Origin: Marinobacter sp. ANT_B65 | GTDB taxonomy: Bacteria; Pseudomonadota; Gammaproteobacteria; Pseudomonadales; Oleiphilaceae | Direction of reading: 5' to 3' | Assembly (NCBI RefSeq): GCF_002407605.1 | Contig: NZ_NXGV01000001.1 | Span: 1,238,895 to 1,302,894 of the forward strand | DNA: 64,000 bases | Shown here: in pieces, positions 30,907-39,312 of the stretch | Position numbering within the stretch: the stretch's first letter is position 1 | Layout of the letters: the number at the start of each line of letters is the position of its first letter | Translations under genes and position numbers: made by a program | The notes under the pieces: generated by a model | Told to the model about the DNA's origin: nothing | The model's input: only the letters and a program-made list of their open reading frames with translations | Database searches by the model: none

Positions 30907-31955
30907 AAAGAAACTACTCCTTGGGGAATTTGCATGGTGACGCAGTGCAGGCTGCCATGTTGTTGCACCAGGGCGCGACAATCAATGGGAATAATCTCGC
31001 GTTCGGGAAATATCTGGCTGATAATTCTGATCGCTTCTTTATCCTGGGGTGCATTATAAACCGGTAACAATACTGCGCCATTTATAATGAGAAAGTTGGC
31101 GTAGGTTGCGGGGAGGCGTTCGCCATCATCGCCGAAAACCGGGTCGGGCCAGGGCAGTGGCGTCAGCTTGTAAGGTGAGCCATCGCGCTGCCGGAATTCC
31201 CGCAGATCCTCTTCCATGGCAGCCAGGGCGCTGTAGTGCTCATCAGCGACATCCGGGCAAGTTACGTAGCATATGTGGTCCGGAGCGCAGAACCTTGCAA
31301 GCGTATCAATGTGGCTGTCCGTATCGTCTCCTGCAAGATAACCGTGATTAAGCCAGAGAATGCGGTCTGCCCCCAGTATTTCAGACAGCAGTTGTTCAAT
31401 GGCTCCACGATCCATGGAGGCGTTGCGCGTCGGAGTCAGCAGGCATTCGCTGGTAGTGAGCAGTGTTCCCTCCCCATCCGATTCAATGGAGCCTCCTTCC
31501 AGCACAAAATCCACAGGCTGCATGGGTGTGGTGCCGAACACTCCGAAATTGGCGAGGTGCCGGTTCAGGGCGTCATCCTTCTCCCAGGGGAATTTCCCGC
31601 CCCAGGCGTTAAAGCGGAAGTCCAGCAGGGCAGGCCCTTCATCTGTGGTTATGGTAATCGGGCCGTGATCGCGGGCCCAGGTATCGTTTGCGGGAGCCGG
31701 CACGGCCTGTACGCGCCCTGGCAGGCCTTGCTGGTTGGCCCAGGCATTAAGGTCCCGTTCCAGATCCTGCAATCTGACAACGTGTTCACAGCTGATAACC
31801 AGGTGTTCGAAGCGCAGAACTGAGCGGGCGATTTCAAGGAATACCGGCTCAACCTTGTCAAGACTCCCTGCCCAGTCAGTACCGGGGTGGGGCCAGGTAA
31901 GTATAACGGCGCTTTGGGGCGCCCACTCAGCGGGCAACACGCGTAGGGATGTCAC
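30903..31955 (-). CDS. aguA: agmatine deiminase
   Basis: AguA converts agmatine to N-carbamoylputrescine and ammonia. The 350-residue protein has the porphyromonas-type peptidyl-arginine deiminase fold: WARDHGPI, the Glu/His region HIDTLARFCAPDH, and the catalytic Cys near the end in GSLHCVTMQIPQ. With aguB it makes putrescine from agmatine. The usual aguR regulator is not adjacent. Confidence 0.95.
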   Translation of the reverse strand: MTSLRVLPAEWAPQSAVILTWPHPGTDWAGSLDKVEPVFLEIARSVLRFEHLVISCEHVVRLQDLERDLNAWANQQGLPGRVQAVPAPANDTWARDHGPITITTDEGPALLDFRFNAWGGKFPWEKDDALNRHLANFGVFGTTPMQPVDFVLEGGSIESDGEGTLLTTSECLLTPTRNASMDRGAIEQLLSEILGADRILWLNHGYLAGDDTDSHIDTLARFCAPDHICYVTCPDVADEHYSALAAMEEDLREFRQRDGSPYKLTPLPWPDPVFGDDGERLPATYANFLIINGAVLLPVYNAPQDKEAIRIISQIFPEREIIPIDCRALVQQHGSLHCVTMQIPQGVVSL

Positions 31956-31975
31956 TTTACAGTCACCTTAAAATT

Positions 31976-32006
31976 GCAAAAGCCGCCATTCTTTATAGAG
32001 GGCGGC
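31976..32006 (-). terminator. terminator of the 100-aa exported protein gene
   Basis: Read on the minus strand, GCCGCC (32006-32001) pairs with GGCGGC (31987-31982) around a 13-base loop and is followed by TTTTG. It lies between the small gene at 32064-32366 and aguA and would separate their transcripts. Confidence 0.7.
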
Positions 32007-32063
32007 ATACCGTCAGGGTGTGTATTCTGGCTGACGGGCGGGGAAACACAATGCTTGATAATG

Positions 32064-32366
32064 TCAGCGCTGGTGTTTCAGTACCGAGTGAATAACACGG
32101 TCATTTTCAAAATAGACCACAAAATTATCGTAGTGCCATTGGCTGATCGGTGGCTGTCCGACGGGGCCTTCAGCTTTTGCCGGCTGCCCCCATGAGGCCC
32201 GCACTGATGCCTGTGTCAGTCCGGTCCGGGGCAGTTTTTCCTGGCTTCTGTCGGCCTGGCTGCCAACGGGAACGCGAAGCTCTTCGGCCAATACACCGGA
32301 AGCCGGAGTCAGGGTAAGTAGTATTGCCGTTGCCAGTGTCCCCGTCAGGGCTCGCTTTACTGTCAT
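32064..32366 (-). CDS. small exported protein, possibly BamE/SmpA-like
   Basis: A 100-residue protein with a clear signal peptide (VKRALTGTLATAILLTLTPASGVLA, cleavage likely after LA at about 27). The mature part contains SQWHYDNFVVYFENDRVIHSVLK, and the preceding LTQASVRASWGQPAKAEGP resembles the G-x-P loop of the SmpA/OmlA/BamE fold. There is no lipobox Cys, so it would be periplasmic rather than a lipoprotein. The start at 32366 has GGAGA upstream. A role in envelope biogenesis is only a guess from the fold. Confidence 0.72.
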   Translation of the reverse strand: MTVKRALTGTLATAILLTLTPASGVLAEELRVPVGSQADRSQEKLPRTGLTQASVRASWGQPAKAEGPVGQPPISQWHYDNFVVYFENDRVIHSVLKHQR

Positions 32367-32470
32367 TGATGGTTCTCCACTAATACTGAGGCCGCCGGCA
32401 CTTACTCCGGTGACATGGATAAAACGTAATATCCGAGAAATTCGGGTAAAAGTCACATGTTTTCGCCAGT

Positions 32471-33061
32471 CTACTCTTTTTGTCGCTGGCGAATTTGATA
32501 ACGCATCACATGTCGGGCGATTTGCTGACGGTCTCTGTCGTGAATCCGGACAAAACCGGTATGAACCCTTGTCCTGCCTGTTCCATCAACCTGAACATCC
32601 AGAACCTGGGCGACGGCTCGGGGCCGGGAAAGTTCAGGTGGGAGAGTCATGTGAAGGGTAAGCCTGTCGCCGGCCTTCCATGCTTGCGGGCTTGCGCAAA
32701 ATGACAGGCCGCCCTCGCTCAGGGTTACCTCCTGCCAGTCCTCAGGTTGCAAGGGATTTTGCTGAAAGGCCATAATGCGCGCAAGCGTGTCCAGCTTGCT
32801 GTTCAGGGACTTTACGAGTCCTGTGAGCAAGCGATCCTGATCTGCCAGGCTGGCAAGCTGGGATTTGATGTCCTGGTCCAGGCGCCTGAACTCTGCCTCC
32901 AGATTTTCGAGGTGGTCGTCATCAAAGGAGGCTTCACTGACGCCAGTTGATGGCTGCAGCTTATGGATCTTCAGGCCAATCCGGTCTTCGATCCGGTAAA
33001 ACTCCCGGCGCTCAGGCACATAATCATCTGTCGGTTCGGATGGTGTATCTTGGATGTGCAT
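32471..33061 (-). CDS. PilZ-domain-like protein
   Basis: The 196 residues begin with ERREFYRIEDRIGLKI, which matches the RxxxR-type entry of PilZ proteins. A central coiled-coil region (about 55-105) and a beta-rich C-terminal domain (VTLSEGGLSFCASPQAWKAGDRLTLHMTLP) follow; LSEGGLSF resembles the D/NxSxxG PilZ motif with Ser-Glu-Gly-Gly in place. It could bind cyclic di-GMP, but the motif is degenerate. It lies divergent to lolC. Regulation is unknown. Confidence 0.75.
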   Translation of the reverse strand: MHIQDTPSEPTDDYVPERREFYRIEDRIGLKIHKLQPSTGVSEASFDDDHLENLEAEFRRLDQDIKSQLASLADQDRLLTGLVKSLNSKLDTLARIMAFQQNPLQPEDWQEVTLSEGGLSFCASPQAWKAGDRLTLHMTLPPELSRPRAVAQVLDVQVDGTGRTRVHTGFVRIHDRDRQQIARHVMRYQIRQRQKE

Positions 33062-33182
33062 TCAGTGCTCCGTAATATGAGTTCTGGCCAGTATCAAAAG
33101 TTTAGCAGTTTCCCCCGGCGCTGAATGGCTGTTGGGAATTCCAGACCACGATTGACCCGAAGGTAGCAACAGGCACCTCTTC

Positions 33183-34424
33183 ATGTTCAGACCCTTATCG
33201 TTTTGTATCGGCTTGCGCTATACCGCAGCCAAACGGCGTAACCACTTTATCTCGTTTATCTCTCTCACATCCATGATCGGGCTGATGCTTGGTGTTGCAG
33301 TGCTGATCATCGTGCTTTCAGTCATGAACGGGTTCGATCGCGAGCTTAAACAGAGAATTCTGGGAATGGTACCCCACGCCATTATCCAGAGCAGTGGGCC
33401 GCTGGAGGATTGGGAAGCGGTGGATGCTCAGGTGCAGCAGCACCCAAGGGTTCTTGCCGCCGCTCCGTTTATTCAGGGGCAGGGCATGGTCACTGGTGGT
33501 GGTGAGGTGCGTGGAGTCATGCTCAATGGCGTGTTGCCTGAGGAGGAGCGCACAGTATCCATCATTGAAGATCACATGATTGAAGGCAAGCTGGACGACC
33601 TGGTTGCGGGCGAATTCGGGATCATCGTTGGCCGAACCATGGCGGCCAGTCTGCGTTTGCAGTTGGGCGACAAAGTGACCGTTGTCTTGCCTGAAGCCAC
33701 AGTAACGCCGGCAGGGGTCTTGCCACGACTCAAGCGATTTACGGTGAAGGGTATTTTCAGCGTAGGCGCCGAACTCGATGGCAATTACACGCTTGTTCAC
33801 ATGGATGATGCTGCCAAGCTGATGCGAACGGGTGGCAAGGCCCAGGGCGTCAGGCTGCTGGTGGATGATCTTTTTGCCGCGCCCAAGGTTGCAGAAGAGG
33901 CGGCGAGAGGGCTTTCAGGCCGTTACTATATTTCTGACTGGACCCGTACTCATGGAAACCTTTTCCAGGCAATTCGCATGGAAAAAACCATGATCGGGCT
34001 GTTGCTGATGTTTATTGTGGCCGTTGCCGCATTCAACATTGTGTCTACCCTGGTCATGGTGGTGACGGACAAGACAGCGGATATTGCGATTCTGCGCACT
34101 ATGGGGGCAACACCCGGGCGTATTATGAGGATCTTTATTGTCCAGGGCGCCGTCATCGGGATTTTTGGAACATTGATCGGTACTGCGCTCGGTATCCTTG
34201 GTGCGGTTAATATCAGCGCGTTTATTTCATGGCTTGAAGGGGTGCTCGGCCACAAGTTTCTGAGTGCTGATGTTTACTTTATCAGTTATCTGCCTTCTCA
34301 GTTGCAGTGGCAGGATGTGGCCATCATAAGTGGCTCTGGCCTTGCGCTAAGCCTGTTGGCAACTATATATCCGGCGTGGAGAGCGTCACGGGTGGATCCT
34401 GCGGAGGCTCTGCGTTATGAATAA
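33183..34424 (+). CDS. lolC: lipoprotein-releasing ABC transporter permease (LolC/LolE/LolF type)
   Basis: The 413-residue permease has the LolC/E layout: one N-terminal membrane segment (MIGLMLGVAVLIIVLSVMNGF), a large periplasmic domain (about 50-260), and three C-terminal segments of an FtsX-type domain. The N-terminal IGLRYTAAKRRNHFISFIS is typical. With LolD it extracts outer-membrane lipoproteins from the inner membrane. It is followed directly by lolD (8-base overlap), and no second permease gene follows, so it may act as a homodimer in the LolF manner. Confidence 0.93.
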   Translation: MFRPLSFCIGLRYTAAKRRNHFISFISLTSMIGLMLGVAVLIIVLSVMNGFDRELKQRILGMVPHAIIQSSGPLEDWEAVDAQVQQHPRVLAAAPFIQGQGMVTGGGEVRGVMLNGVLPEEERTVSIIEDHMIEGKLDDLVAGEFGIIVGRTMAASLRLQLGDKVTVVLPEATVTPAGVLPRLKRFTVKGIFSVGAELDGNYTLVHMDDAAKLMRTGGKAQGVRLLVDDLFAAPKVAEEAARGLSGRYYISDWTRTHGNLFQAIRMEKTMIGLLLMFIVAVAAFNIVSTLVMVVTDKTADIAILRTMGATPGRIMRIFIVQGAVIGIFGTLIGTALGILGAVNISAFISWLEGVLGHKFLSADVYFISYLPSQLQWQDVAIISGSGLALSLLATIYPAWRASRVDPAEALRYE

Positions 34425-35127
34425 GGAAAAGGGTGCCATGAAGGATATTCCCCTGGTAATTGACTGTCGTCAGGTTACCCGTACCTATACCCAGGGGCCC
34501 GAAGAGCTCACGATATTTTCTGATATCTCGCTGGAGGTTACTGCGGGTGAAACCGTTGCGATTGTAGGGAGCAGTGGCGCTGGTAAAACAACCCTGCTGA
34601 ACCTTCTTGGCGGACTGGACAAGCCTTCGTCCGGGCATATCGCAATTTGTGGTAAGGATATTCACCGGTTGTCTGAGGGCGGGCGAGCGCGTTTTCGTAA
34701 CCGGCATCTGGGCTTTGTTTACCAGTTCCATCATCTGTTGCCTGAATTCACTGCTCTTGAGAACGTTATGATGCCCTGTGTGCTTGGGGGTATGGCTGTC
34801 GCCGGCGCGCGGTCCCGGGCGCAATCAGTTTTACAGAAAGTCGGGCTTGCTGAGCGCCTGGAGCATAAGCCTGGTGAGCTTTCTGGCGGCGAGCGTCAGC
34901 GTGTTGCTATTGCTCGCGCATTGGTGAATGAACCCGATTGCGTTTTGATGGATGAGCCGACCGGTAATCTTGATGAACACACGGGTGAGGGCGTGCGAGA
35001 CCTCATTGAGTCCTTGCGTGATCAGTTGGGAATTGCGTTTGTGATGGTTACCCATGACATGAAGATGGCCCGGAGTCTCGGGCGGGTATTGAGGTTGGAG
35101 CAGGGCAGGCTGGTTCAGGAGGTCTGA
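34417..35127 (+). CDS. lolD: lipoprotein-releasing ABC transporter ATPase LolD
   Basis: The ATPase of the lipoprotein release complex. The 236 residues include Walker A GSSGAGKTT, the Q-loop FVYQFHHLLPEFTALENV that is diagnostic of LolD, the signature LSGGERQRVAIARALVNEP, and Walker B VLMDEPTGNLDE. The start at 34417 overlaps the permease stop; an ATG at 34438 would give 229 residues and has a purine-rich stretch before it. The 3' end overlaps the convergent DUF2062 gene by 13 bases. Confidence 0.95.
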   Translation: MNKEKGAMKDIPLVIDCRQVTRTYTQGPEELTIFSDISLEVTAGETVAIVGSSGAGKTTLLNLLGGLDKPSSGHIAICGKDIHRLSEGGRARFRNRHLGFVYQFHHLLPEFTALENVMMPCVLGGMAVAGARSRAQSVLQKVGLAERLEHKPGELSGGERQRVAIARALVNEPDCVLMDEPTGNLDEHTGEGVRDLIESLRDQLGIAFVMVTHDMKMARSLGRVLRLEQGRLVQEV

Positions 35128-35663
35128 TCGTGTGATGAGCGCCGGAGTTCTCTTCTCGCACGGAGGCGTAACTGCCAGTCGGTGCGGATTTTCCGGCGCC
35201 AGATAAATTGTATTACCAGGTAAGCCAGACAAGCGGATACTGTGGCGACCATCAGTGAGCCCAGATACAGTGGAATGCCTATATCCAGCAACCGCTCACT
35301 GATCCACGACCATGAAAGCTGGAAATCGAAGCTCAAGACCGGCCGGTTGAGCACCCAGGCTCCTACCTTGTAATTGAAATAAAACATGGGGGGCATGGTA
35401 ATGGGGTTGCTGATCCATACCAGCACTACCGACAAAGGCAGGTTTGCGTTGAACCAGATGGCAAAGAAGGCTGCGGCCAGCATCTGGAATGGCATCGGGA
35501 TAAAACAGAAAAAGACACCAATCAGAAACGCCCGGGCGACACTGTGACGGTTGATGTGCCAAAGGTTGGGTTCATTAAGGATATCGCCAAGAAAACCAAG
35601 CGATTGCATCGCTTGTACCTTCTCAGGTGATGGCAGATAGCGTTTCATGAACTTCTTTGGCAT
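35115..35663 (-). CDS. DUF2062 inner-membrane protein
   Basis: The 182-residue protein matches DUF2062 proteins found between lolCDE and comEC in pseudomonads. Features are MPKKFMKRYLPSPEKVQ, NLWHINRHSVARAFLIGVFFCFIPMPFQMLAAAFFAIWF, and ISNPITMPPMFYFNYKVGAWVL, with three or four membrane segments. The function is unknown. The start at 35663 agrees with the family N-terminus. It is divergent from comEC. Confidence 0.88.
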   Translation of the reverse strand: MPKKFMKRYLPSPEKVQAMQSLGFLGDILNEPNLWHINRHSVARAFLIGVFFCFIPMPFQMLAAAFFAIWFNANLPLSVVLVWISNPITMPPMFYFNYKVGAWVLNRPVLSFDFQLSWSWISERLLDIGIPLYLGSLMVATVSACLAYLVIQFIWRRKIRTDWQLRLRARRELRRSSHDQTS

Positions 35664-35743
35664 TGGGAAGCTCTACTTTCAGGTCGAATGAAACTCCGGC
35701 GCCAAGGAATCGCCGACGGGTTGAGTCATCGGGAGGACAAGGA

Positions 35744-38182
35744 TTGTCCGGAAATTCTTCAGTGCGCTTTGCAATACTGGGCGTTTTCGCTTTTTCCTGC
35801 GGCGTCATCTTACTTTATAGATTGGCGGTGTTGCCACCTCCAGTGTGGTTGCCTGGTCTCGCACTTCCAGCTTTGTTGTGGTTTTTGCGCATTCGGAGGC
35901 CTCTGTTCCTGGTCTTTCGAGTGTCTTTTTTTGGTCTTTCCCTGGGTCTTTTGTGGGCATGTCTGTGGGCTCACGAACGCCTTGAACAGAGGCTTCCAGC
36001 GGGCCTTGAGGGTGAAAAACTCCTCGTTTCCGGTTACGTATGTGACCTTCCTGCGGCCGGCAGCTTCAACAGCACTCGCTTCAGCTTTTGTGTAACCCGA
36101 TGGTACGGGAGTTTACTGACCCCCGGGCAGCATGATGCACTGCCGGAAAAGTTGCGTCTGGCCTGGTATGGTCAGCCTGTCGGCGGGCTTCCGGGGCACA
36201 GATTACGCCTGGAAGTGGTACTTAAAAGGCCTCATGGCACTCTGAATCCAGAAGGGTTTCGCTACGAGGACTGGCTGTTCCGAAAAGGCTACCGGGCAAC
36301 AGGAAGCGTGCGTAGTGCGGTTCCGGACCCTTCCGTACGCTGTTCGCTGCCATGCCAGTATCATCGTTTGCACACAGGGCTGGCGCAGTGGGTCGACGAG
36401 CAGTTCGCTGATGCCCGGTACCATCCATTGATTGCTTCTCTGCTGATCGGAAACCGGGGGCATCTGTCTTCCGGGCATTGGGACGTGTTCAAGGCTACAG
36501 GCACCATTCATCTGGTCGCTATCTCGGGCCTTCACCTCGGGCTGGTGGCTCTGGGCGCAGGTTTTGTGGCTCGCCGGCTTCTGCTGACATTGTCCTCTTG
36601 CCGTATGAGTGAGAGCTCTGTGCGTTTTATGATATTCCTGACGGTCATCATATGTTGCACACTCTATGCGTTGGCTGCCGGTTTTACGGTGCCTACCCGG
36701 AGGGCGCTCGTGATGGTTGCTGTCGGAGGCTGGCTGCTACTGATGGCAAGGCAGGTATCCCCCTGGCAGTCTATCGTTGTGGCTCTCGGACTGGTGCTGT
36801 TCCTTGATCCTTTTGCCCCGCTGGATCAGGGCTTCTGGCTGTCATTTGGAGCGGTTTCGGTTCTGATCTGTGTCTTCGCAGGCAGGTTGAGCGGCCCCGG
36901 CTGGCTCGCAGGTCTTGTTCTCGCTCAGGGAGCTGTGTTTTCGGGGCTTTGGCCTCTACTTGAATTAACAGGCCAGGGTCAGCCGGTTGCCGGATTGCTG
37001 GCTAATCTTGTTTCTGTTCCCTGGGTATCGCTCGTGGTGATGCCCATATTGATTGCGGGCGGGTTAACGCTTGCCCTTTTTCCCCGCATATCTAACTCTG
37101 TTATTCCGATAATGGATGCGACGCTTGATGTGATGTGGCGTTTTCTCGAATGGGTTGCAGGCATAAGCTGGCCAGAGCTTGAAGGAACTGTCCCGGAAAT
37201 TTTTGCCTTTGGTCTGCTGGTGCTGTTTATCATCATTATCCCGATAAGGGTGTTTCGCGTTACTGCGACAGTTCTTGTGCTGGCCTGGGTTGTTATGGCG
37301 AGGTCTCCCGCTGAGACTGGTAATCCCTGGGTCTCCAGGCCGGAAGTGTGGGTATGGGATGTCGGGCAGGGCTTGTCAGGGATGTTGCGGGAAGGCAACA
37401 AGGTGTTGCTGTACGACACAGGGCCTGAAGTGGACGGTGTTTTTTCCGCAGCAGAGTCGGTAATTCTGCCAAACCTCAGAGCGCTGGGCATCAGGCGCAT
37501 TGACACCCTGGTTGTGAGTCATGCAGATAACGACCACTCCGGAGGCCTTTCTCTGCTCCTGGATAAGTTTCAGGTTGGCCGGATAGTTACAGGTGAGCCT
37601 GAGGCTATTCATCAAAAGCTGGGCCTGAGGGGTGGAGAAGGGGTGCGAAAACCGGTCAGTATTCAGAGCTGCGCTGGTGACGGCAAACTGGCAAACGAGG
37701 TTCAGCTTAACTTCTGGCAGGCAAATGGGATGCAGGAAGGTAATGATGCCTCCTGCGTCCTGACCGCCCGGTATGAAAATGCGGGGGTTGAGTGGGTCTT
37801 TCCGGGCGATATAACGGTTTCGGTAGAGCCCGGCTACCTGAAGACCATCGAGGCAAGGGTTTTGGCGAACCCGCCCCGGGAGATGGTTGTTATTGCGCCT
37901 CACCATGGCAGCAAAACATCGTCTTCTGATTTATGGGTCCGTACGCTTGGCCCGGACAGGGTGATCTACACGGCAGGATACCGGCACAGATACGGTCATC
38001 CTCACCCGGGGGTAACGGCCCGTTACCGTGAGGAAGGAGCAAAGGCATATAGCACTGCCTGCTCGGGTGCTCTTACTATGTCAGTAACTGATGGAACTGT
38101 TCAGGTCCGGGAATCACGACACCAGAGTCCCTTCTGGATAAGTGGTCCGGGGCTTGCCAGAGATCAGTGTAAAATACCGTGA
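35744..38182 (+). CDS. comEC: DNA internalization channel protein ComEC/Rec2
   Basis: ComEC forms the inner-membrane channel for single-stranded DNA in natural transformation. An N-terminal membrane and OB-like DUF4131 region is followed by the Competence domain with many membrane segments (HLVAISGLHLGLVALGAG, AAGFTVPTRRALVMV) and a C-terminal metallo-beta-lactamase domain (VVSHADNDHSGG, VIAPHHGSKTSSS). The frame is open from a TTG at 35657; the TTG at 35744 is preferred because GGGAGGA lies 6-7 bases before it, giving 812 residues. A GTG at 35762 is a further option. Confidence 0.9.
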   Translation: MSGNSSVRFAILGVFAFSCGVILLYRLAVLPPPVWLPGLALPALLWFLRIRRPLFLVFRVSFFGLSLGLLWACLWAHERLEQRLPAGLEGEKLLVSGYVCDLPAAGSFNSTRFSFCVTRWYGSLLTPGQHDALPEKLRLAWYGQPVGGLPGHRLRLEVVLKRPHGTLNPEGFRYEDWLFRKGYRATGSVRSAVPDPSVRCSLPCQYHRLHTGLAQWVDEQFADARYHPLIASLLIGNRGHLSSGHWDVFKATGTIHLVAISGLHLGLVALGAGFVARRLLLTLSSCRMSESSVRFMIFLTVIICCTLYALAAGFTVPTRRALVMVAVGGWLLLMARQVSPWQSIVVALGLVLFLDPFAPLDQGFWLSFGAVSVLICVFAGRLSGPGWLAGLVLAQGAVFSGLWPLLELTGQGQPVAGLLANLVSVPWVSLVVMPILIAGGLTLALFPRISNSVIPIMDATLDVMWRFLEWVAGISWPELEGTVPEIFAFGLLVLFIIIIPIRVFRVTATVLVLAWVVMARSPAETGNPWVSRPEVWVWDVGQGLSGMLREGNKVLLYDTGPEVDGVFSAAESVILPNLRALGIRRIDTLVVSHADNDHSGGLSLLLDKFQVGRIVTGEPEAIHQKLGLRGGEGVRKPVSIQSCAGDGKLANEVQLNFWQANGMQEGNDASCVLTARYENAGVEWVFPGDITVSVEPGYLKTIEARVLANPPREMVVIAPHHGSKTSSSDLWVRTLGPDRVIYTAGYRHRYGHPHPGVTARYREEGAKAYSTACSGALTMSVTDGTVQVRESRHQSPFWISGPGLARDQCKIP

Positions 38183-38254
38183 CATAGTGGGTGTGGCCTA
38201 TGACGGAAGCTATGCTAAAGTAGCGCCGCTTGTAAACAATCAGGGAGATCAAGC

Positions 38255-38881
38255 GTGTTCGAGCTGTTGAAAGCTGGTGGCATTCTGATGGTGCCAATTA
38301 TTGCCTGTTCCATTCTGGCGCTTGCGATCATACTGGAGCGTTTCTGGACGCTGAGGGTATCCCGGGTCGCGCCGCCTCAGACTACCAATGAACTGTGGCG
38401 GTGGATCAAGAAAAAAGAGCTTAATGGTCGTAAGCTGAAGGCGCTGCAAGCCTCTTCACCGCTGGGCCGCATTCTCGCTGGCGGCTTGATGAATGCGAAA
38501 CACGGCCGTGAGATCATGAAAGAAAGTATTGAGCATGAAGCCAGCCAGGTCATTCATGATCTGGAGCGTTTCCTGAATCCGCTGGGCACCGTTGCGACAA
38601 TAACCCCTTTGCTTGGTCTCCTCGGGACTGTCATAGGTATGATCAAGGTGTTTGCTGAAATCCAGCTTGCGGGTGTTGGTAATGCCGGCAACCTTGCTGG
38701 CGGCATCTCCGAGGCTCTGATCACTACAGCTGCGGGCCTGAGTGTCGCGATACCGGCACTGATCTGTCATCGCTATTTTATCCGGCGGGTAGACGAGCTT
38801 GTGGTTGGTATGGAGCAGGAAGCCATCAAACTGGTTGAAGTTGTGCACGGTGATCGCGAAATCGACGTGGAAGGGGCCTGA
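38255..38881 (+). CDS. exbB: ExbB/TolQ-family proton channel protein
   Basis: A 208-residue MotA/TolQ/ExbB-type protein with three membrane segments. The segment near 115-140 (LGTVATITPLLGLLGTVIGMIKVF) and the segment GGISEALITTAAGLSVAIPALICHRYF are diagnostic. With ExbD it uses the proton gradient to drive a TonB-like process. Start is GTG at 38255 with AGGGAGA before it. It is followed by exbD after 5 bases. No tonB gene is adjacent, so its energised partner is not known. Confidence 0.92.
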   Translation: MFELLKAGGILMVPIIACSILALAIILERFWTLRVSRVAPPQTTNELWRWIKKKELNGRKLKALQASSPLGRILAGGLMNAKHGREIMKESIEHEASQVIHDLERFLNPLGTVATITPLLGLLGTVIGMIKVFAEIQLAGVGNAGNLAGGISEALITTAAGLSVAIPALICHRYFIRRVDELVVGMEQEAIKLVEVVHGDREIDVEGA

Positions 38882-38886
38882 ACGCT

Positions 38887-39312
38887 GTGAAGTTCACACG
38901 CCAGAGAAGTCAGGAAGTTGGTGTAGATCTGACGCCGCTGATCGATGTGGTTTTCCTGTTGCTGATTTTCTTTATGGTCTCTACGACCTTTACACGGGAA
39001 AGCCATTTGCAGGTGGAACTGCCTGAAGCCAGTGGTGAGCCAGCTTCACCGGCGGAGGTGAAGCAGATAGACGTAGTGATCAACGCAGAGGGTCAGTACG
39101 TTCTTAATGACAAGGCTTTGGTTAATAACCGTCGTGAGACGCTGGAACGCGGGGTTAGTGAGCTCGCCGAAGGTGATACAGCTCTTCCGTTCATCATCAC
39201 TGCAGATGCCCGAACCGCGCATGAGTACGTAGTCAGGGCCATGGACGTTGCCGGTCGCCTGGGATTCTCGCGCCTGAGTATTACCACTGAACGTGAGGCC
39301 GATAGCCAGTGA
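38887..39312 (+). CDS. exbD: ExbD/TolR-family proton channel protein
   Basis: The 141-residue partner of ExbB has a single N-terminal membrane segment that includes the proton-carrying Asp (VDLTPLIDVVFLLLIFFMVSTTF) and a periplasmic domain. GTG start at 38887. Its stop overlaps the msbA start by 4 bases, so the exbBD pair is translationally tied to the lipid A genes msbA-lpxK, an order common in pseudomonads and Marinobacter. Confidence 0.92.
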   Translation: MKFTRQRSQEVGVDLTPLIDVVFLLLIFFMVSTTFTRESHLQVELPEASGEPASPAEVKQIDVVINAEGQYVLNDKALVNNRRETLERGVSELAEGDTALPFIITADARTAHEYVVRAMDVAGRLGFSRLSITTEREADSQ

